From: Moritella sp. Urea-trap-13
GTDB lineage: Bacteria > Pseudomonadota > Gammaproteobacteria > Enterobacterales > Moritellaceae
Direction: 5' to 3'
Assembly: GCF_002836355.1 (NCBI RefSeq)
Contig: NZ_PJCA01000031.1
Coordinates: forward strand, 1,054,001-1,118,000
Length of the DNA stretch: 64,000 nt
Below, in pieces: positions 17,217 to 27,353 of the stretch. Under the pieces are notes generated by a model. The model did no database searches. It saw only the letters and a program-made list of their open reading frames with translations, and was not told where the DNA came from. The stretch's first letter is position 1. Each line of letters begins with the position of its first letter. A program made the translations under genes and the position numbers.

Positions 17217-18203
17217 TTACAATCCGATAAAAATTTTTGATTTTTCGTGTAAGATTAATTTAATCATCACAAACGAGGCTAACGTGAAAAGCAGTGTTAA
17301 TACGAAGCTTGCTGATGCTGCAAATAATCCCGTCATTTCGGCACTAAAGTATTGGGTATACAGTATACGGAACGCCGCAATAAAATAGCCATGTACAAAA
17401 TATAAATAAAAACTTAACCGTGCAAACATATTTAGACACTTATTTTTCTTGGCTAAATGACGTTTTGAGAATGCTATCAAAATCACCGATAAGGCCATTT
17501 TCCACAACAGATCTACCGAGGTACTAAATGCAGAATCCCATGACAACCAAAGGTAAACAACTATATAGCTAAATAAAATTAATCCGCTGTATTTTGCTAA
17601 TTTTTCATAAATACGTGGTTGCTGCCAAAGTAACATGCCAAGTAAATAAGTTGGTAAAAAATATACCGTCCAAATTGCATTATTCACGCTAAATTCCGGT
17701 CGCCCAAACCACAATGCAGGAATTAAAGACACGAGAAAAAAAATCCCTAATATTTTTTTATTTTTAGCATAGAGCATGGCCGGACTAAAAAGATACAGGG
17801 GAATGATCATGGGGATAAACCACAGCGTGACCAGGTGTGCTCCCGACACCATAAAATACAAGTACTGAGAAACAAAACTTAAGCTATTAATCCAATCCAT
17901 ATCAATCCAGAAATGGGTACTTTTAAGCCCCGACATATAGATGAAAATAGCCGGAAGAGAAAAAAAGAAATAAGGAATAATAATGATTTTAAATTTATGT
18001 TTTAAATATTGTAGGTAATTAAAGTTTGTTGATAACGATGAGAATAAGTAACCAGCGACAACAACAAACAAAATTGTTGAGTTATCGAGTAACAAACCGA
18101 GACTATGCAAAATAGCCGAGTCATCATTATTAATCGTGCCGATAGCATGGATCAGTACGATCAATAAAATTGCAATTCCTCTGTAATTATTTATAAATTG
18201 CAT
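17217..18203 (-). CDS. Acyltransferase-3 family membrane protein
   Basis: About 328 residues with ten or so membrane helices, acyltransferase family 3 (OatA/NodX type). The N-terminal YRGIAILLIVLIHAIG with its conserved Arg and His is the family's active-site region. Such proteins move acyl groups across or onto sugars of the envelope. ATG 18203 has AGGTAGAG seven bases upstream and is preferred over the in-frame TTG at 18221. It is cotranscribed with the adenylation-carrier protein, suggesting that protein supplies its acyl or aminoacyl donor. The acceptor could be LPS, capsule or peptidoglycan. Confidence 0.83.
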   Translation of the reverse strand: MQFINNYRGIAILLIVLIHAIGTINNDDSAILHSLGLLLDNSTILFVVVAGYLFSSLSTNFNYLQYLKHKFKIIIIPYFFFSLPAIFIYMSGLKSTHFWIDMDWINSLSFVSQYLYFMVSGAHLVTLWFIPMIIPLYLFSPAMLYAKNKKILGIFFLVSLIPALWFGRPEFSVNNAIWTVYFLPTYLLGMLLWQQPRIYEKLAKYSGLILFSYIVVYLWLSWDSAFSTSVDLLWKMALSVILIAFSKRHLAKKNKCLNMFARLSFYLYFVHGYFIAAFRILYTQYFSAEMTGLFAASASFVLTLLFTLASFVMIKLILHEKSKIFIGL

Positions 18204-18259
18204 TGTATTCTCTACCTTCAACTTCTACCACTACAACCAGTTTTCACTCGTTGGTCACT

Positions 18260-18292
18260 ATAAAAGGATAGTCGTAACGGCTAGCCTTTTAT
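18260..18292. terminator. Strong stem-loop between lipoprotein and acyltransferase genes
   Basis: ATAAAAGGATAGTCG and CGGCTAGCCTTTTAT pair over 15 bases with two mismatches and a three-base loop. It probably ends the lipoprotein transcript before the acyltransferase gene on the minus strand. A smaller AGGGT/ACCCT hairpin lies near 18315. Nothing else is seen in 18204-18502. Confidence 0.55.
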
Positions 18293-18502
18293 GACGTCGA
18301 TTAGTCAAATGTAAGGGTCTATAACAACCCTACTTCATGGAATACAATTATATGCCAATATCTAAAAAATGGCTAAGATATGAAGTTTTAATCCTGTTTA
18401 TTTAAAATTTTAAGATTAATGTATCAGGTTTAATTTAATATGTAGGATAAGCAAAAGTAAGCATAAGCCTTCAATATCCATGTATATTTTTATTAATACG
18501 AA

Positions 18503-18916
18503 CTATTCGCTTAGCTGACATTCTACATTCAGTTCTTTACAGATCTTAAATACCCCTTCCAGTACACGACTAGCGCCATCACTTTCACTGCTATCTGCAC
18601 TAATCGTTAATTGCGAAATACTACGGCTGACCTGCGCAACTTTAATACTTGCAGCAGTATCATCTTGGCTAATATCCAATAACATTGCAGCATCATCTTG
18701 TTGTACAAGCGCTACATTGGCGTTGTTATTAACGATATTAAGTGCGGTGTTGTAAATATTAGCAGCAGGCGCTTTAATGTCGACCGTCGCCACTTCATGG
18801 CTTTGACTTTTGTAATACATAACCGCGCCGACTGTCGCTACACCTAGGCCTGCACAACCAGATAACAATGCCGGAAATAGTGCCGTAAATAATAGAACGA
18901 TAAGACTTTTTTTCAT
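18503..18916 (-). CDS. Small lipoprotein of unknown function
   Basis: 137 residues with an N-terminal lipoprotein signal: two Lys, a hydrophobic stretch and lipobox LLSGC, so Cys21 should be lipidated. The mature part begins with a short GLGVATVGAVMYY stretch, then an alpha/beta domain of about 90 residues with DIKAPAANIYNTALNIV and a closing GVFKICKELNVECQ. The layout resembles the small DUF3568-type lipoproteins, but I cannot assign a function. ATG 18916 follows AGGGATGAAAT. It is divergent from ugpB and appears monocistronic. Confidence 0.75.
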   Translation of the reverse strand: MKKSLIVLLFTALFPALLSGCAGLGVATVGAVMYYKSQSHEVATVDIKAPAANIYNTALNIVNNNANVALVQQDDAAMLLDISQDDTAASIKVAQVSRSISQLTISADSSESDGASRVLEGVFKICKELNVECQLSE

Positions 18917-19094
18917 ATTTCATCCCTGCTAATTAACTAAAAAATATCATAATATAATAGATTATATATTACTTTACCGATACAGGAGTTTAATTGTCAC
19001 ACTAGCACAACAAAAGTGAAACATAACTGTCATCATCAACCCCTACAATGAACATCAAATATAGCGATTAACTAGATAATCATTAGGGATTGAG

Positions 19095-20387
19095 ATGAAA
19101 AAACAATTGATGACAGGTGTTCTTGCAACATTACTATCAAGCACAACGATGGCTGCAACAGATATTACTTGGTGGCACGCGATGAGTGGCCAACTTGGTG
19201 AAACCGTAAATACAATTGCGCGTGACTTTAATGCCTCACAAGATGAATACAACATCACTCCGGTATTTAAAGGTTCTTATGTTGAAACACTTACCGCCGG
19301 TATTGCAGCTTATCGTGCAGACCAAGCGCCAAACATTCTACAAGTTGCTGATGTCGGTGCAGCGACGATCATCAATGCCCGAGGCGTGGCGAAGCCAGTA
19401 GAAGATATTCTGGTTGAATCAGGTTATGGATTTAACAATCAAGACTATATTGCTGGTGTGCGTAACTTTTACGCTGACAGTAATGGCAAAATGATTGGCA
19501 TGCCGTTCAACAGTTCGACACCAGTGCTTTATTACAACAAAGACATTCTTTCTAAAGTGGGTGTTGATGCACCTAAGACTTATGAAGAAATGGAACAAGT
19601 CGCGAAGAAACTAAAAGACCAAGGTTACGCGACCTTCTCACAATCATTGACGCCTTGGATCATGTTCGAAAACTTCAAATCACGCCATAACTTACCTGTC
19701 GCCAATGAGCATAATGGCTTTGATGCACCAGCAAGCAAAATCATGATAAATACGCCTGATATAGCGATGCACTTTAACAAGTTAAAAGATTGGTCTGACA
19801 AAGGCTATTACAAGTATTACGGTTCTGACTGGAATGCTAACCAAACACCATTTGAAAAACAACAAGTAGCAATGTGGATGGGTTCATCAGGTTCATTTGG
19901 TGGCTTACGTAATCGCGTTGATTTTGATTTGGGTACAACCTACCTACCGTACTGGAAATCGATTAATGCAGAGGCTGGCCGTACCTTTATTGGTGGTGCA
20001 GCACTATTCGCTATTGATGGTAAACCCAAAAAACAACAGCAAGGCGTTGCCGCATTCTTTAGCTTCTTAACCAGCCCTGAAACCCAAATGTTCTGGCATA
20101 AATCGACTGGTTACGTAACAGTAACGAAAGCCGCTTATGCACTCACTAAAAAATCAGGTTACTACCAAGAACAACCGGATGCTGAAGTAGGTGTTAAACA
20201 ATTAAGTTTACCGGGTGGTGAATGGACCAAAGGTTATCGCTTAGGTTTCTACTCACAAATCCAAGAGATCATGCATCGTGAATTTGATAATGTTTTTGCT
20301 AACCGTACTTCGGTAGAAAAAGCACTCAGCAATATCGATAAAGAAAGCCAGGTTATCTTAAGCCGTTTTGCACGTACTGTTCGATAG
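19095..20387 (+). CDS. ugpB: Glycerol-3-phosphate ABC transporter binding protein
   Basis: Periplasmic substrate-binding protein for sn-glycerol-3-phosphate. It has a signal peptide of about 21 residues ending TMAA, then a CUT1-family fold. Strings typical of UgpB are present: AGIAAYRADQAPNILQV, PFNSSTPVLYYNKD and STGYVTVTKAAY. At 430 residues it has the expected length. Gene order ugpB-A-E-C matches the E. coli transporter, without ugpQ. Half-sites resembling a Pho box (TTGTCAC near 18994, CTGTCAT near 19027) lie upstream but are not correctly spaced, so phosphate control is unproven. Confidence 0.93.
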   Translation: MKKQLMTGVLATLLSSTTMAATDITWWHAMSGQLGETVNTIARDFNASQDEYNITPVFKGSYVETLTAGIAAYRADQAPNILQVADVGAATIINARGVAKPVEDILVESGYGFNNQDYIAGVRNFYADSNGKMIGMPFNSSTPVLYYNKDILSKVGVDAPKTYEEMEQVAKKLKDQGYATFSQSLTPWIMFENFKSRHNLPVANEHNGFDAPASKIMINTPDIAMHFNKLKDWSDKGYYKYYGSDWNANQTPFEKQQVAMWMGSSGSFGGLRNRVDFDLGTTYLPYWKSINAEAGRTFIGGAALFAIDGKPKKQQQGVAAFFSFLTSPETQMFWHKSTGYVTVTKAAYALTKKSGYYQEQPDAEVGVKQLSLPGGEWTKGYRLGFYSQIQEIMHREFDNVFANRTSVEKALSNIDKESQVILSRFARTVR

Positions 20388-20459
20388 TCTACTACTGATT
20401 GTGGTTCACGTTACGTGCGCCACAGTTACCTTTCCCTTTCAATTCATTAGGTTTTCATT

Positions 20460-21341
20460 GTGGAACAACGCCAACAATTTACCCATTCGGCATTGCCTTA
20501 TATTCTATTAGTGCCCCAAATTGCAATTATCGCGGTATTTTTCTTCTATCCCGCTACTGAAGCTGTTTATCTGTCATTTATGTTAGAGGACCCATGGGGT
20601 CAATCATCGATATTCGTCGGTTTAGAAAACTACAGCATCCTGTTTAATTCTGCAGAATATTTAAGATCCGTATTTTTTACCCTTGGTTTTGCTGTGGTCG
20701 TGTCTTTTTTATCTTTGTCTATAGCCCTGCTACTGGCCGTTAAAGCTAATAATATTTTGCATGGCAAAGGCGCTTACAAGATCACCTTGACCTGGGTATA
20801 TGCTGTAGCACCAGCCGTAGCCGGTATTATGGGGGGGTTTATCTTCAATCCGCACATTGGCGTTTTCACCGATATATTTGCTAGCTTAGGTTGGGACTTT
20901 AGCTTATATACAAATCCTTTTGATGCGTCGTTTGTATTAGTTTTAGTCTCGGTATGGAAACAAGTCTCCGTCAATTTCATCTACTTTCTAGCTGGTTTAC
21001 AGTCCATTTCCTATGCAGTGAATGAAGCCGCAATGCTCGATTGTGAAAGTGACCGTCGCCGATTCTGGACTATCACTTTCCCACTCCTTGCGCCAACCGG
21101 ATTCTTCTTATTGGTAATCAACTTGACCTATGCCTTCTTTGATACTTTCGGGGTGATCGATACCTTGACGTCAGGCGGTCCTGGTGGCGGTACCACATCA
21201 CTGGTGTATAAGATTTATCGTGATGGTTTCATTGGCACAGACCTCGGTGGCAGTGCCGCTCAATCAGTGGTGCTATTGGTTTTAGTATTGGCGCTGACTT
21301 GGGTGCAATTCAAGTTTGTCGAAAAACGTGTGCACTATTAA
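20460..21341 (+). CDS. ugpA: Glycerol-3-phosphate ABC permease UgpA
   Basis: Inner-membrane permease of 293 residues with six predicted helices. It carries the EAA loop (NEAAMLDCESDRRRFWTITFP, shown in part as NEAAMLDCE) that contacts the ATPase. The start is GTG at 20460; AGG about ten bases upstream is a modest ribosome site and no in-frame ATG is near. It pairs with UgpE to form the membrane channel and lies 72 bases after ugpB. Confidence 0.92.
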   Translation: MEQRQQFTHSALPYILLVPQIAIIAVFFFYPATEAVYLSFMLEDPWGQSSIFVGLENYSILFNSAEYLRSVFFTLGFAVVVSFLSLSIALLLAVKANNILHGKGAYKITLTWVYAVAPAVAGIMGGFIFNPHIGVFTDIFASLGWDFSLYTNPFDASFVLVLVSVWKQVSVNFIYFLAGLQSISYAVNEAAMLDCESDRRRFWTITFPLLAPTGFFLLVINLTYAFFDTFGVIDTLTSGGPGGGTTSLVYKIYRDGFIGTDLGGSAAQSVVLLVLVLALTWVQFKFVEKRVHY

Positions 21342-21375
21342 TAGCAGCTCAATTAACAATAATGAGAATTTTATT

Positions 21376-22218
21376 ATGAAACAAAATCAATGGTTCGATC
21401 ATGTGATCCTGATTATCGGCGCACTGTTTATGATCATCCCGATTTGGCTAATATTCGCCAGCTCGACACACAATCCAAATACAATTATCAGTGATGGACT
21501 ACAATGGTTACCCGGTGGTAATTTCACCAGTGTTTATACCGAAGTGTGGAACAAGAGTATCGGCTTTAGCAGTGATGTAAACGCTAAATCTATGATTATC
21601 AACTCGATGATCATGGGGCTTGGTTTTGCTATCGGCAAGATCATCATTTCAATGATGGCCGCTTACGCACTGGTTTACTTCCGCATGCCGTTTGCTTCGC
21701 TGTGGTTTTGGCTTATTTTTGTTACCTTGCTACTACCGCTTGAGGTTCGCATCATCCCTTCATACGAAGTTGTTGCCAATTTAGGCATGCTCAACAGTTT
21801 TTCAGGCTTGATCTTGCCACTCATTGCGTCGGCAACAGCGACTTTCTTTTTTCGCCAGTTTTTCCGCACTATTCCCAATGAATTACTCGAAGCCGCACAG
21901 CTTGATAATGCCGGACCGATACGCTTCTTTTTAGATATTTTACTGCCGTTATCGAAAACCATGATCGCCGCAATTTTCATTATTATGTTTGTGGTCGGCT
22001 GGAATCAGTATTTATGGCCAATCATGATGACCACAGATGAAAGCTACAACACCATTGTCATGGGTATTAAGCAAACACTCAGTGACATTAGCCAAAGCAG
22101 CCAGCCCCGTTATGACCAAGCATTTGCCTTAGTTATCTTCGCCATGCTACCGCCCATCTTAGTCGTCATCATTTTCCAACGTTGGTTTGTTAAAGGCCTC
22201 GTTGAAACAGAAAAATAG
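21376..22218 (+). CDS. ugpE: Glycerol-3-phosphate ABC permease UgpE
   Basis: 280 residues, the usual UgpE length when started at ATG 21376, which has TGAGAA upstream; a longer frame from 21316 overlaps ugpA and is not supported. Six helices and an EAA-type loop (ELLEAAQLDNAGPIRFF) are visible. Forms the heterodimeric channel with UgpA. Confidence 0.92.
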   Translation: MKQNQWFDHVILIIGALFMIIPIWLIFASSTHNPNTIISDGLQWLPGGNFTSVYTEVWNKSIGFSSDVNAKSMIINSMIMGLGFAIGKIIISMMAAYALVYFRMPFASLWFWLIFVTLLLPLEVRIIPSYEVVANLGMLNSFSGLILPLIASATATFFFRQFFRTIPNELLEAAQLDNAGPIRFFLDILLPLSKTMIAAIFIIMFVVGWNQYLWPIMMTTDESYNTIVMGIKQTLSDISQSSQPRYDQAFALVIFAMLPPILVVIIFQRWFVKGLVETEK

Positions 22219-22295
22219 TCCTTGTTGTGATTATGCTGATAACCACAAGCATAATCGGCAACATCGCCAGCACCTAATTTGTAAAGAGATAAAAT

Positions 22296-23399
22296 ATGTT
22301 AGCACTTAAAAACTTAGTTAAAACTTACGACAACGGCCACCAAGCAGTAAAAGGCGTTTCAATCGACATTAAACAAGGTGAGTTCATTGTATTAGTTGGC
22401 CCATCAGGGTGTGGTAAATCATCTATTTTACGTTCTATCGCCGGTTTAGAATCAATCACAGGTGGTGAGATACAGCTGAATAATCGTCGTATTGATACAG
22501 AAAAACCCGCCAGTCGTGATATTGCCATGGTATTTCAAAACTACGCGTTATACCCGCATATGAGCGTATATGAAAACTTAGCCTATGGCTTAAAAAACCG
22601 TGGTGTAGATAAACAAACGATCGCATCAAAAATTGAAAAAGTCGCGGCTACCTTAAAGATTACTGATTATTTAGATCGGAAACCAGCTAAGTTATCTGGC
22701 GGCCAACGTCAACGAGTCGCAATGGGACGCGCTATTGTACGTGACCCGCAGCTGTTTTTATTTGATGAACCACTGTCAAACTTAGATGCATCATTACGTG
22801 CGCATATGCGCTTAGAAATTAAGAAGCTGCAGCGAGAATTAGCGGTGACGAGTGTTTATGTTACTCATGACCAAGTAGAAGCCATGACTTTAGCTGACCG
22901 TATTATTGTCTTGAATCAGGGTGAAATAGAACAAGTTGGTACGCCCGCTGAAGTTTATCATCAGCCTGCAAGTACTTTTGTCGCTAGCTTTATTGGTAGT
23001 CCGGCGATGAACTTTCATCAAGCAGAAATTGCTGATGGCGTGATCAACTTTGAGCATCAGAGTATATTTCTCGCTGAATACGCGCATTTATCCGCACAGA
23101 ATATCCAATTAGGTATTCGACCTGAGCATGCTGTTTTAGAGCCTTCAAAGTCAGGATTAAGTTTTTCGCTTACCGTGCAAGCGGTTGAACCATTAGGGCC
23201 AAATCAGCTGGTACATGGTTTAGTCAATGACAAAGTATTTACTGCATTAACACCCGAACTGCACTTTGCAAGCAAACAAGTGTTAACCCTGAATATCGCC
23301 AAACAACATTTACATTTGTTTGATGAAGGAGGTAAACGCTTAATCGCTGATAGCAATGTATTAGCCCAAGCAGACCAAACATTGGCCCAAGCAAGTTAA
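22296..23399 (+). CDS. ugpC: Glycerol-3-phosphate ABC transporter ATPase
   Basis: ATP-hydrolysing subunit of the Ugp importer, 367 residues. Walker A GPSGCGKSS (about 36-44), signature LSGGQRQR (about 134), Walker B LFLFDEP and the switch His in YVTHDQ are all intact. The C-terminal part (about 235-350) is the regulatory TOBE-like domain of MalK-type ATPases. It closes the operon, followed by the terminator at 23448. Confidence 0.93.
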   Translation: MLALKNLVKTYDNGHQAVKGVSIDIKQGEFIVLVGPSGCGKSSILRSIAGLESITGGEIQLNNRRIDTEKPASRDIAMVFQNYALYPHMSVYENLAYGLKNRGVDKQTIASKIEKVAATLKITDYLDRKPAKLSGGQRQRVAMGRAIVRDPQLFLFDEPLSNLDASLRAHMRLEIKKLQRELAVTSVYVTHDQVEAMTLADRIIVLNQGEIEQVGTPAEVYHQPASTFVASFIGSPAMNFHQAEIADGVINFEHQSIFLAEYAHLSAQNIQLGIRPEHAVLEPSKSGLSFSLTVQAVEPLGPNQLVHGLVNDKVFTALTPELHFASKQVLTLNIAKQHLHLFDEGGKRLIADSNVLAQADQTLAQAS

Positions 23400-23447
23400 C
23401 TGCTCACCTGATAAATCGGTAATGCTAAAAACCGCAATAACAAAAAA

Positions 23448-23480
23448 GCACACTTCACCAAATGGTAAAGTGTGCCTTTT
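23448..23480. terminator. Bidirectional terminator between ugpC and chemoreceptor
   Basis: GCACACTT (23448-23455) pairs with AAGTGTGC (23468-23475), with an inner ACCA/TGGT helix. A-run on the left and T-run on the right suit both converging genes. Confidence 0.8.
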
Positions 23481-23568
23481 TGTTCTCAGATCCAATATGT
23501 GCTGTTATTTCAACAACGCGAACTTAATCAAGTCATGCTGTTAATAAAATGACAGTTTAACCAAAAAA

Positions 23569-25704
23569 TTAGGTTTTCAATAACGCTAACTGATGTTCTA
23601 CTGCGTTCATTTCGGCTTGCAGTTTATCACTTAACTCAGCGCTGTTTTCAGCCATTGTTGCCAGAGCTGAAGACTCATCGCCAATCGAGGTTAAATTGCG
23701 ATTAATATCTTCATTTACCGCTTTCTGTTCCCTTGCCGCTGTCGCCACATGAGTAATGTCGTCACTGATCAGATCAACATCCTGTAGCGCGGTATGCAAC
23801 GAATCATAAGACGATTGCGTTTTCAACATTGCTTGATTAGCTTTATCTGCGCCTTGTTCAATAATTGTCACCGACGAGTTAACCCCAAGCTGCAAGGCAT
23901 TGATCATATTATTTATTTCTTCCGTCGACGCTTGGGTTTTAGATGCTAAGCTACGAACTTCATCCGCGACAACCGCAAAACCACGGCCTTGCTCACCGGC
24001 GCGAGCGGCTTCAATTGCCGCATTCAATGCCAATAGATTGGTTTGCTGTGCAATCGCGCGGATAACATCAATGATCTTATTGATATCTTCACTGCGAGAA
24101 GCCACCTCAGAGATAGAAACTGTCGCAGCTTGCATGTCTTCGGTCAATGATTTAACCATAGTAACCGAATCGGCTAATAACTGACTTGAGCCTCTAATCT
24201 CATCACGTACTTTTGTGGTATTATCCGCCGCATCAGAGGCAAATCGCGATACTTCGTGCGCTGCAGTCGACATTTCGTTAGTCGCAGTAACAACACTGAT
24301 GATCTCAGCCTGCTGTGAACTTGTCGCTTGGCGAGTATTATCACTGATAACTGTCGCGTTTTTCGACAATCCTTGTGCCTTGCTGTTGACCGATTTCAAC
24401 GAATCAATCATCACTCGCAATTTATACATAAATTGATTAACGCTATCACTTAACTCAATCAACTCTTTGTGGGTATCAATGTTTATTTCCTGAGTTAAAT
24501 CACCATCGGTACTCGCCAGACGTTTAATCGCACTATTTAAGGTGTTGATAGGTTTAACAATTGATGCTACTAACGCAAACATAACCAGCAATGCCAGCAC
24601 AGATGAGATCAAGGCAATCACGATCTGCTGAGTAATAATAGATGCCACAATAGTATCAATTAATTCCGTTAGCTCATCACGCGCTGACAGGGCCACACTT
24701 TTAGGCACTTCAATTAATATTGACCAAGTGGTGTTAGCCGCCGCAATAGAGATCGGTAAACTAACGTAATAAATGCCATTTTTTTCTAAAAAACCACCGG
24801 ATTTATACAGGGTTAATAATTTACTATCAAAGTCACTATGGGCTTCTTTTAATGGACGACCTAATTTGTTTTGATAATGGCTCGAACTTACTATCAGTCC
24901 TAACGAACTCAAGAGCGTGACTTTGCTTTTACCATCATACAATTTACGACTCAGATCGGTCGTCATCTTACTAAAGACAGGCAGATTAAGATCGACGCCA
25001 ACAAGGCCTTTAAATTGGCCATTATTGATCACTGGTACCGTCAAACTAGTCATCATCTCTGAATGGCCAGTGGTAACTTCGGCAAGGTAAGGTTCCATCA
25101 CACAAGGTTGTAAAGACTCCTTCGAGCAAAGAAACCACTCTGCTTCACGAATACCAAATTCATTTTTAGTATCAATATACTTCTCGTTCGGATCTTCCAC
25201 TTGTTCTTGGCTTAAGTTATTTGCAGACTCCTTGAACCAATAAATTTCTAAGCTACCCGTTTTAGGCACACTATGAAGAGCCTCGGAGTTTAAGTATAAG
25301 TGGTCATTTTCATCGTAACCATTTTTCTCAAACTGCACATACATCGAACTTAAATTATTATTTTCAGCCAGGCCAGAACCCACTAATTGACTCATCAGCT
25401 CGCGATTAAAGGCTTGATTGTCATCCAACATACTCTGTTCAATTATATTGCTGACGATGAGTGGGGTTTTGTAAGACTCATTCATGAAACCACTGACTTC
25501 TTGTGCAAAGCTATCTGCTTCCGATGTCAGTCTGGCAATCACTTGCTCATCCATCGCTAGCGAGGTTTTATCGGCAATATCCTTATTCATGCTTGCTAAC
25601 GAGTTACCCAGATTAATGGTCATAAATAGCACCATTAACACAATAATGGCAAAACTAGTGATCAGTAGCTTACTTCTTAAGGATATTTGTTTATAAACGC
25701 TCAA
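23569..25704 (-). CDS. Methyl-accepting chemotaxis protein
   Basis: Transmembrane chemoreceptor of 711 residues. Order: helix 1 (about 12-34), a large periplasmic double-Cache-like sensor (about 40-340, with GLVGVDLNL), helix 2 (about 360-385), HAMP, then the cytoplasmic coiled-coil domain with the hairpin tip [18 protein letters not shown]. The start is TTG at 25704: it has AAAGGTAA about 7 bases upstream and no in-frame ATG occurs before helix 1. No CheW-binding pentapeptide tail is visible. Ligand unknown; Cache sensors often bind amino acids or other small organics. Confidence 0.9.
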   Translation of the reverse strand: MSVYKQISLRSKLLITSFAIIVLMVLFMTINLGNSLASMNKDIADKTSLAMDEQVIARLTSEADSFAQEVSGFMNESYKTPLIVSNIIEQSMLDDNQAFNRELMSQLVGSGLAENNNLSSMYVQFEKNGYDENDHLYLNSEALHSVPKTGSLEIYWFKESANNLSQEQVEDPNEKYIDTKNEFGIREAEWFLCSKESLQPCVMEPYLAEVTTGHSEMMTSLTVPVINNGQFKGLVGVDLNLPVFSKMTTDLSRKLYDGKSKVTLLSSLGLIVSSSHYQNKLGRPLKEAHSDFDSKLLTLYKSGGFLEKNGIYYVSLPISIAAANTTWSILIEVPKSVALSARDELTELIDTIVASIITQQIVIALISSVLALLVMFALVASIVKPINTLNSAIKRLASTDGDLTQEINIDTHKELIELSDSVNQFMYKLRVMIDSLKSVNSKAQGLSKNATVISDNTRQATSSQQAEIISVVTATNEMSTAAHEVSRFASDAADNTTKVRDEIRGSSQLLADSVTMVKSLTEDMQAATVSISEVASRSEDINKIIDVIRAIAQQTNLLALNAAIEAARAGEQGRGFAVVADEVRSLASKTQASTEEINNMINALQLGVNSSVTIIEQGADKANQAMLKTQSSYDSLHTALQDVDLISDDITHVATAAREQKAVNEDINRNLTSIGDESSALATMAENSAELSDKLQAEMNAVEHQLALLKT

Positions 25705-25832
25705 CGGATTACCTTTATATTCGATTTAATTAAATTAAATTAAATTTGATTTATTCAATATTTTTTACATTGAATTTGAGGCGCGAGGATACAGGAAAAT
25801 AGCGTGAAATAGAAACAATCTAAGAGATAAAA

Positions 25833-25872
25833 AAAAGCCCACTTCAACTTAGCGTTAAAGTGGGCTTTTCAG
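25833..25872. terminator. Terminator after nucleoside transporter
   Basis: AAAAGCCCACTT (25833-25844) pairs with AAGTGGGCTTTT (25858-25869), a perfect 12-bp stem with A/T flanks. It lies just beyond the stop of the minus-strand transporter and before the chemoreceptor start. Confidence 0.8.
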
Positions 25873-25907
25873 TTTAATTATGTTTACCGCGTTATTCTAA
25901 CCAGCCA

Positions 25908-27116
25908 TTATAGGCTAATGAAAATACCCGCTAATGCAGCACTCATTAAGTTAGCCAATGTAGCCGCAAGTACCGCTTTAAAGCCTAAGCTTGCCACATC
26001 TGAACGACGCTCTGGTGCCATAACACCGATAGAACCGATTTGAATGGCGATTGAACCAATGTTAGCAAAACCACACAATGCAAACGTGATAATCACTTGG
26101 CTATGCTCAGAGATAGTTTCTTTCACTGCAGCGAAGTCCATGAAGGCAACGAATTCATTCAAAATCATTTTTTGGCCAATGAACGAACCAGCAATCAGCA
26201 TTTCATTTTCAGGTATACCAATCATAAAGGCCAGTGGAGCGAAGATGTAACCCAGTACACTTTGTAATGTCAGGTTTTCAATGCTTATCCAGTTACCAAG
26301 TACTTCTAAACCTGCATTGGCCATGGCGATCACACTCACAAAGGCGATGAGCATAGTACCAATTGCCACAGCAACCTTCATGCCATTCATCGCACCGCCG
26401 GCTAATGCATCAATCGCATTACTGTGCTCGCTTTTTGCCATTTCAACATTAGCGCCTTCAGTGACTGTTTCTTGCTCTGGCACTAATAACTTCGCCATCA
26501 ATAAACTGCCCGGCGCCGCCATGAAACTTGCAGCGATCAAGTATTTAATTTCAACGCCTAAACCTGCGTAACCGCCCAGCACACTACCAGCAACCGATGC
26601 CATACCACCCGTCATCACTGCAAACAATTCTGAACGTGTCATTGTTGGTAAGAAAGGCTTTACTAATAATGGTGATTCACCTTGTGATAGGAAGATGTTA
26701 CCTGTTGCTGCTAATGATTCCACACGACTGGTACCAAGAAACTTCTGAATACCACCGCCAATCACTTTAATCACCCACTGCATAACACCGATGTAATACA
26801 GTAAGGAGATAAGCGCACTAATAAAGATAACTAAAGGTAATACGCGGATCGCGAAGACAAAGCCTTCTGTCGCTAAATCACCAAATAGAAATTGGATACC
26901 CACATCAGCAAATCCAAGCAGACCGGCAACACCGCTGCTCATAGCACCTAGCATTGCTTGACCAATAGAAGAATAAAGCACAAGTGCAGCAAAACTCGCT
27001 TGTAGGAACAATGCCCCAATCACGGTACGCCAATTGATCGCTTTACGGTTTTCAGAAAGTGCGCATGCACATAAAATCAGCACTAAAATACCAACTAAAC
27101 TAATTAACAACTGCAT
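25908..27116 (-). CDS. nupC: NupC-family concentrative nucleoside transporter
   Basis: CNT-family inner-membrane importer of 402 residues, coupling nucleoside uptake to sodium or protons. Family hallmarks: NIFLSQGESPLLVKPFL (about 155) and MIGIPENEMLIAGSFIGQK near 300, plus about eight helices and re-entrant loops. ATG 27116 has AGGATGAAATA upstream. It seems to be a single-gene unit, with a long 5' region (27117-27474) that holds a MITE-like element and a possible structured RNA. Specificity (pyrimidine versus purine nucleosides) cannot be read by eye. Confidence 0.88.
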   Translation of the reverse strand: MQLLISLVGILVLILCACALSENRKAINWRTVIGALFLQASFAALVLYSSIGQAMLGAMSSGVAGLLGFADVGIQFLFGDLATEGFVFAIRVLPLVIFISALISLLYYIGVMQWVIKVIGGGIQKFLGTSRVESLAATGNIFLSQGESPLLVKPFLPTMTRSELFAVMTGGMASVAGSVLGGYAGLGVEIKYLIAASFMAAPGSLLMAKLLVPEQETVTEGANVEMAKSEHSNAIDALAGGAMNGMKVAVAIGTMLIAFVSVIAMANAGLEVLGNWISIENLTLQSVLGYIFAPLAFMIGIPENEMLIAGSFIGQKMILNEFVAFMDFAAVKETISEHSQVIITFALCGFANIGSIAIQIGSIGVMAPERRSDVASLGFKAVLAATLANLMSAALAGIFISL

Positions 27117-27162
27117 TATTTCATCCTGTTCTTAAAAATAGATGTATAAAAATGAAGGTGTG

Positions 27163-27284
27163 ATACCAATTGGAATAAAATTTAGATGGCAGTAAACGCA
27201 GGAGAAATTAACACCCAGTGGGATTAATTTAGACCTGATTAATGATCAGTATTTTATTGCAATGGGTATTACGTGCATTGGTAT
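27163..27284. mobile_element. MITE-like palindromic element
   Basis: About 120 bases bounded by ATACCAAT (27163) and ATTGGTAT (27277-27284). A longer arm, ATACCAATTGGAATAAAAT, recurs inverted at 27251-27269 with two mismatches, and AAATTAA/TTAATTT lies inside. No coding capacity. It has the look of the small non-autonomous repeats common in marine gammaproteobacteria, sitting in the nupC 5' region. Confidence 0.5.
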
Positions 27285-27353
27285 ATAAGGTGAGGAAAAA
27301 CAGCATTTTTAGAGAAAAATAATCTAGTCAGTCCGCCCAATAACAACATACGA

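Noticed and set aside
18994-19035. Pho box upstream of ugpB
   Set aside because: TTGTCAC and CTGTCAT half-sites are about 33 bases apart, not at the 11-base repeat spacing of a PhoB site.
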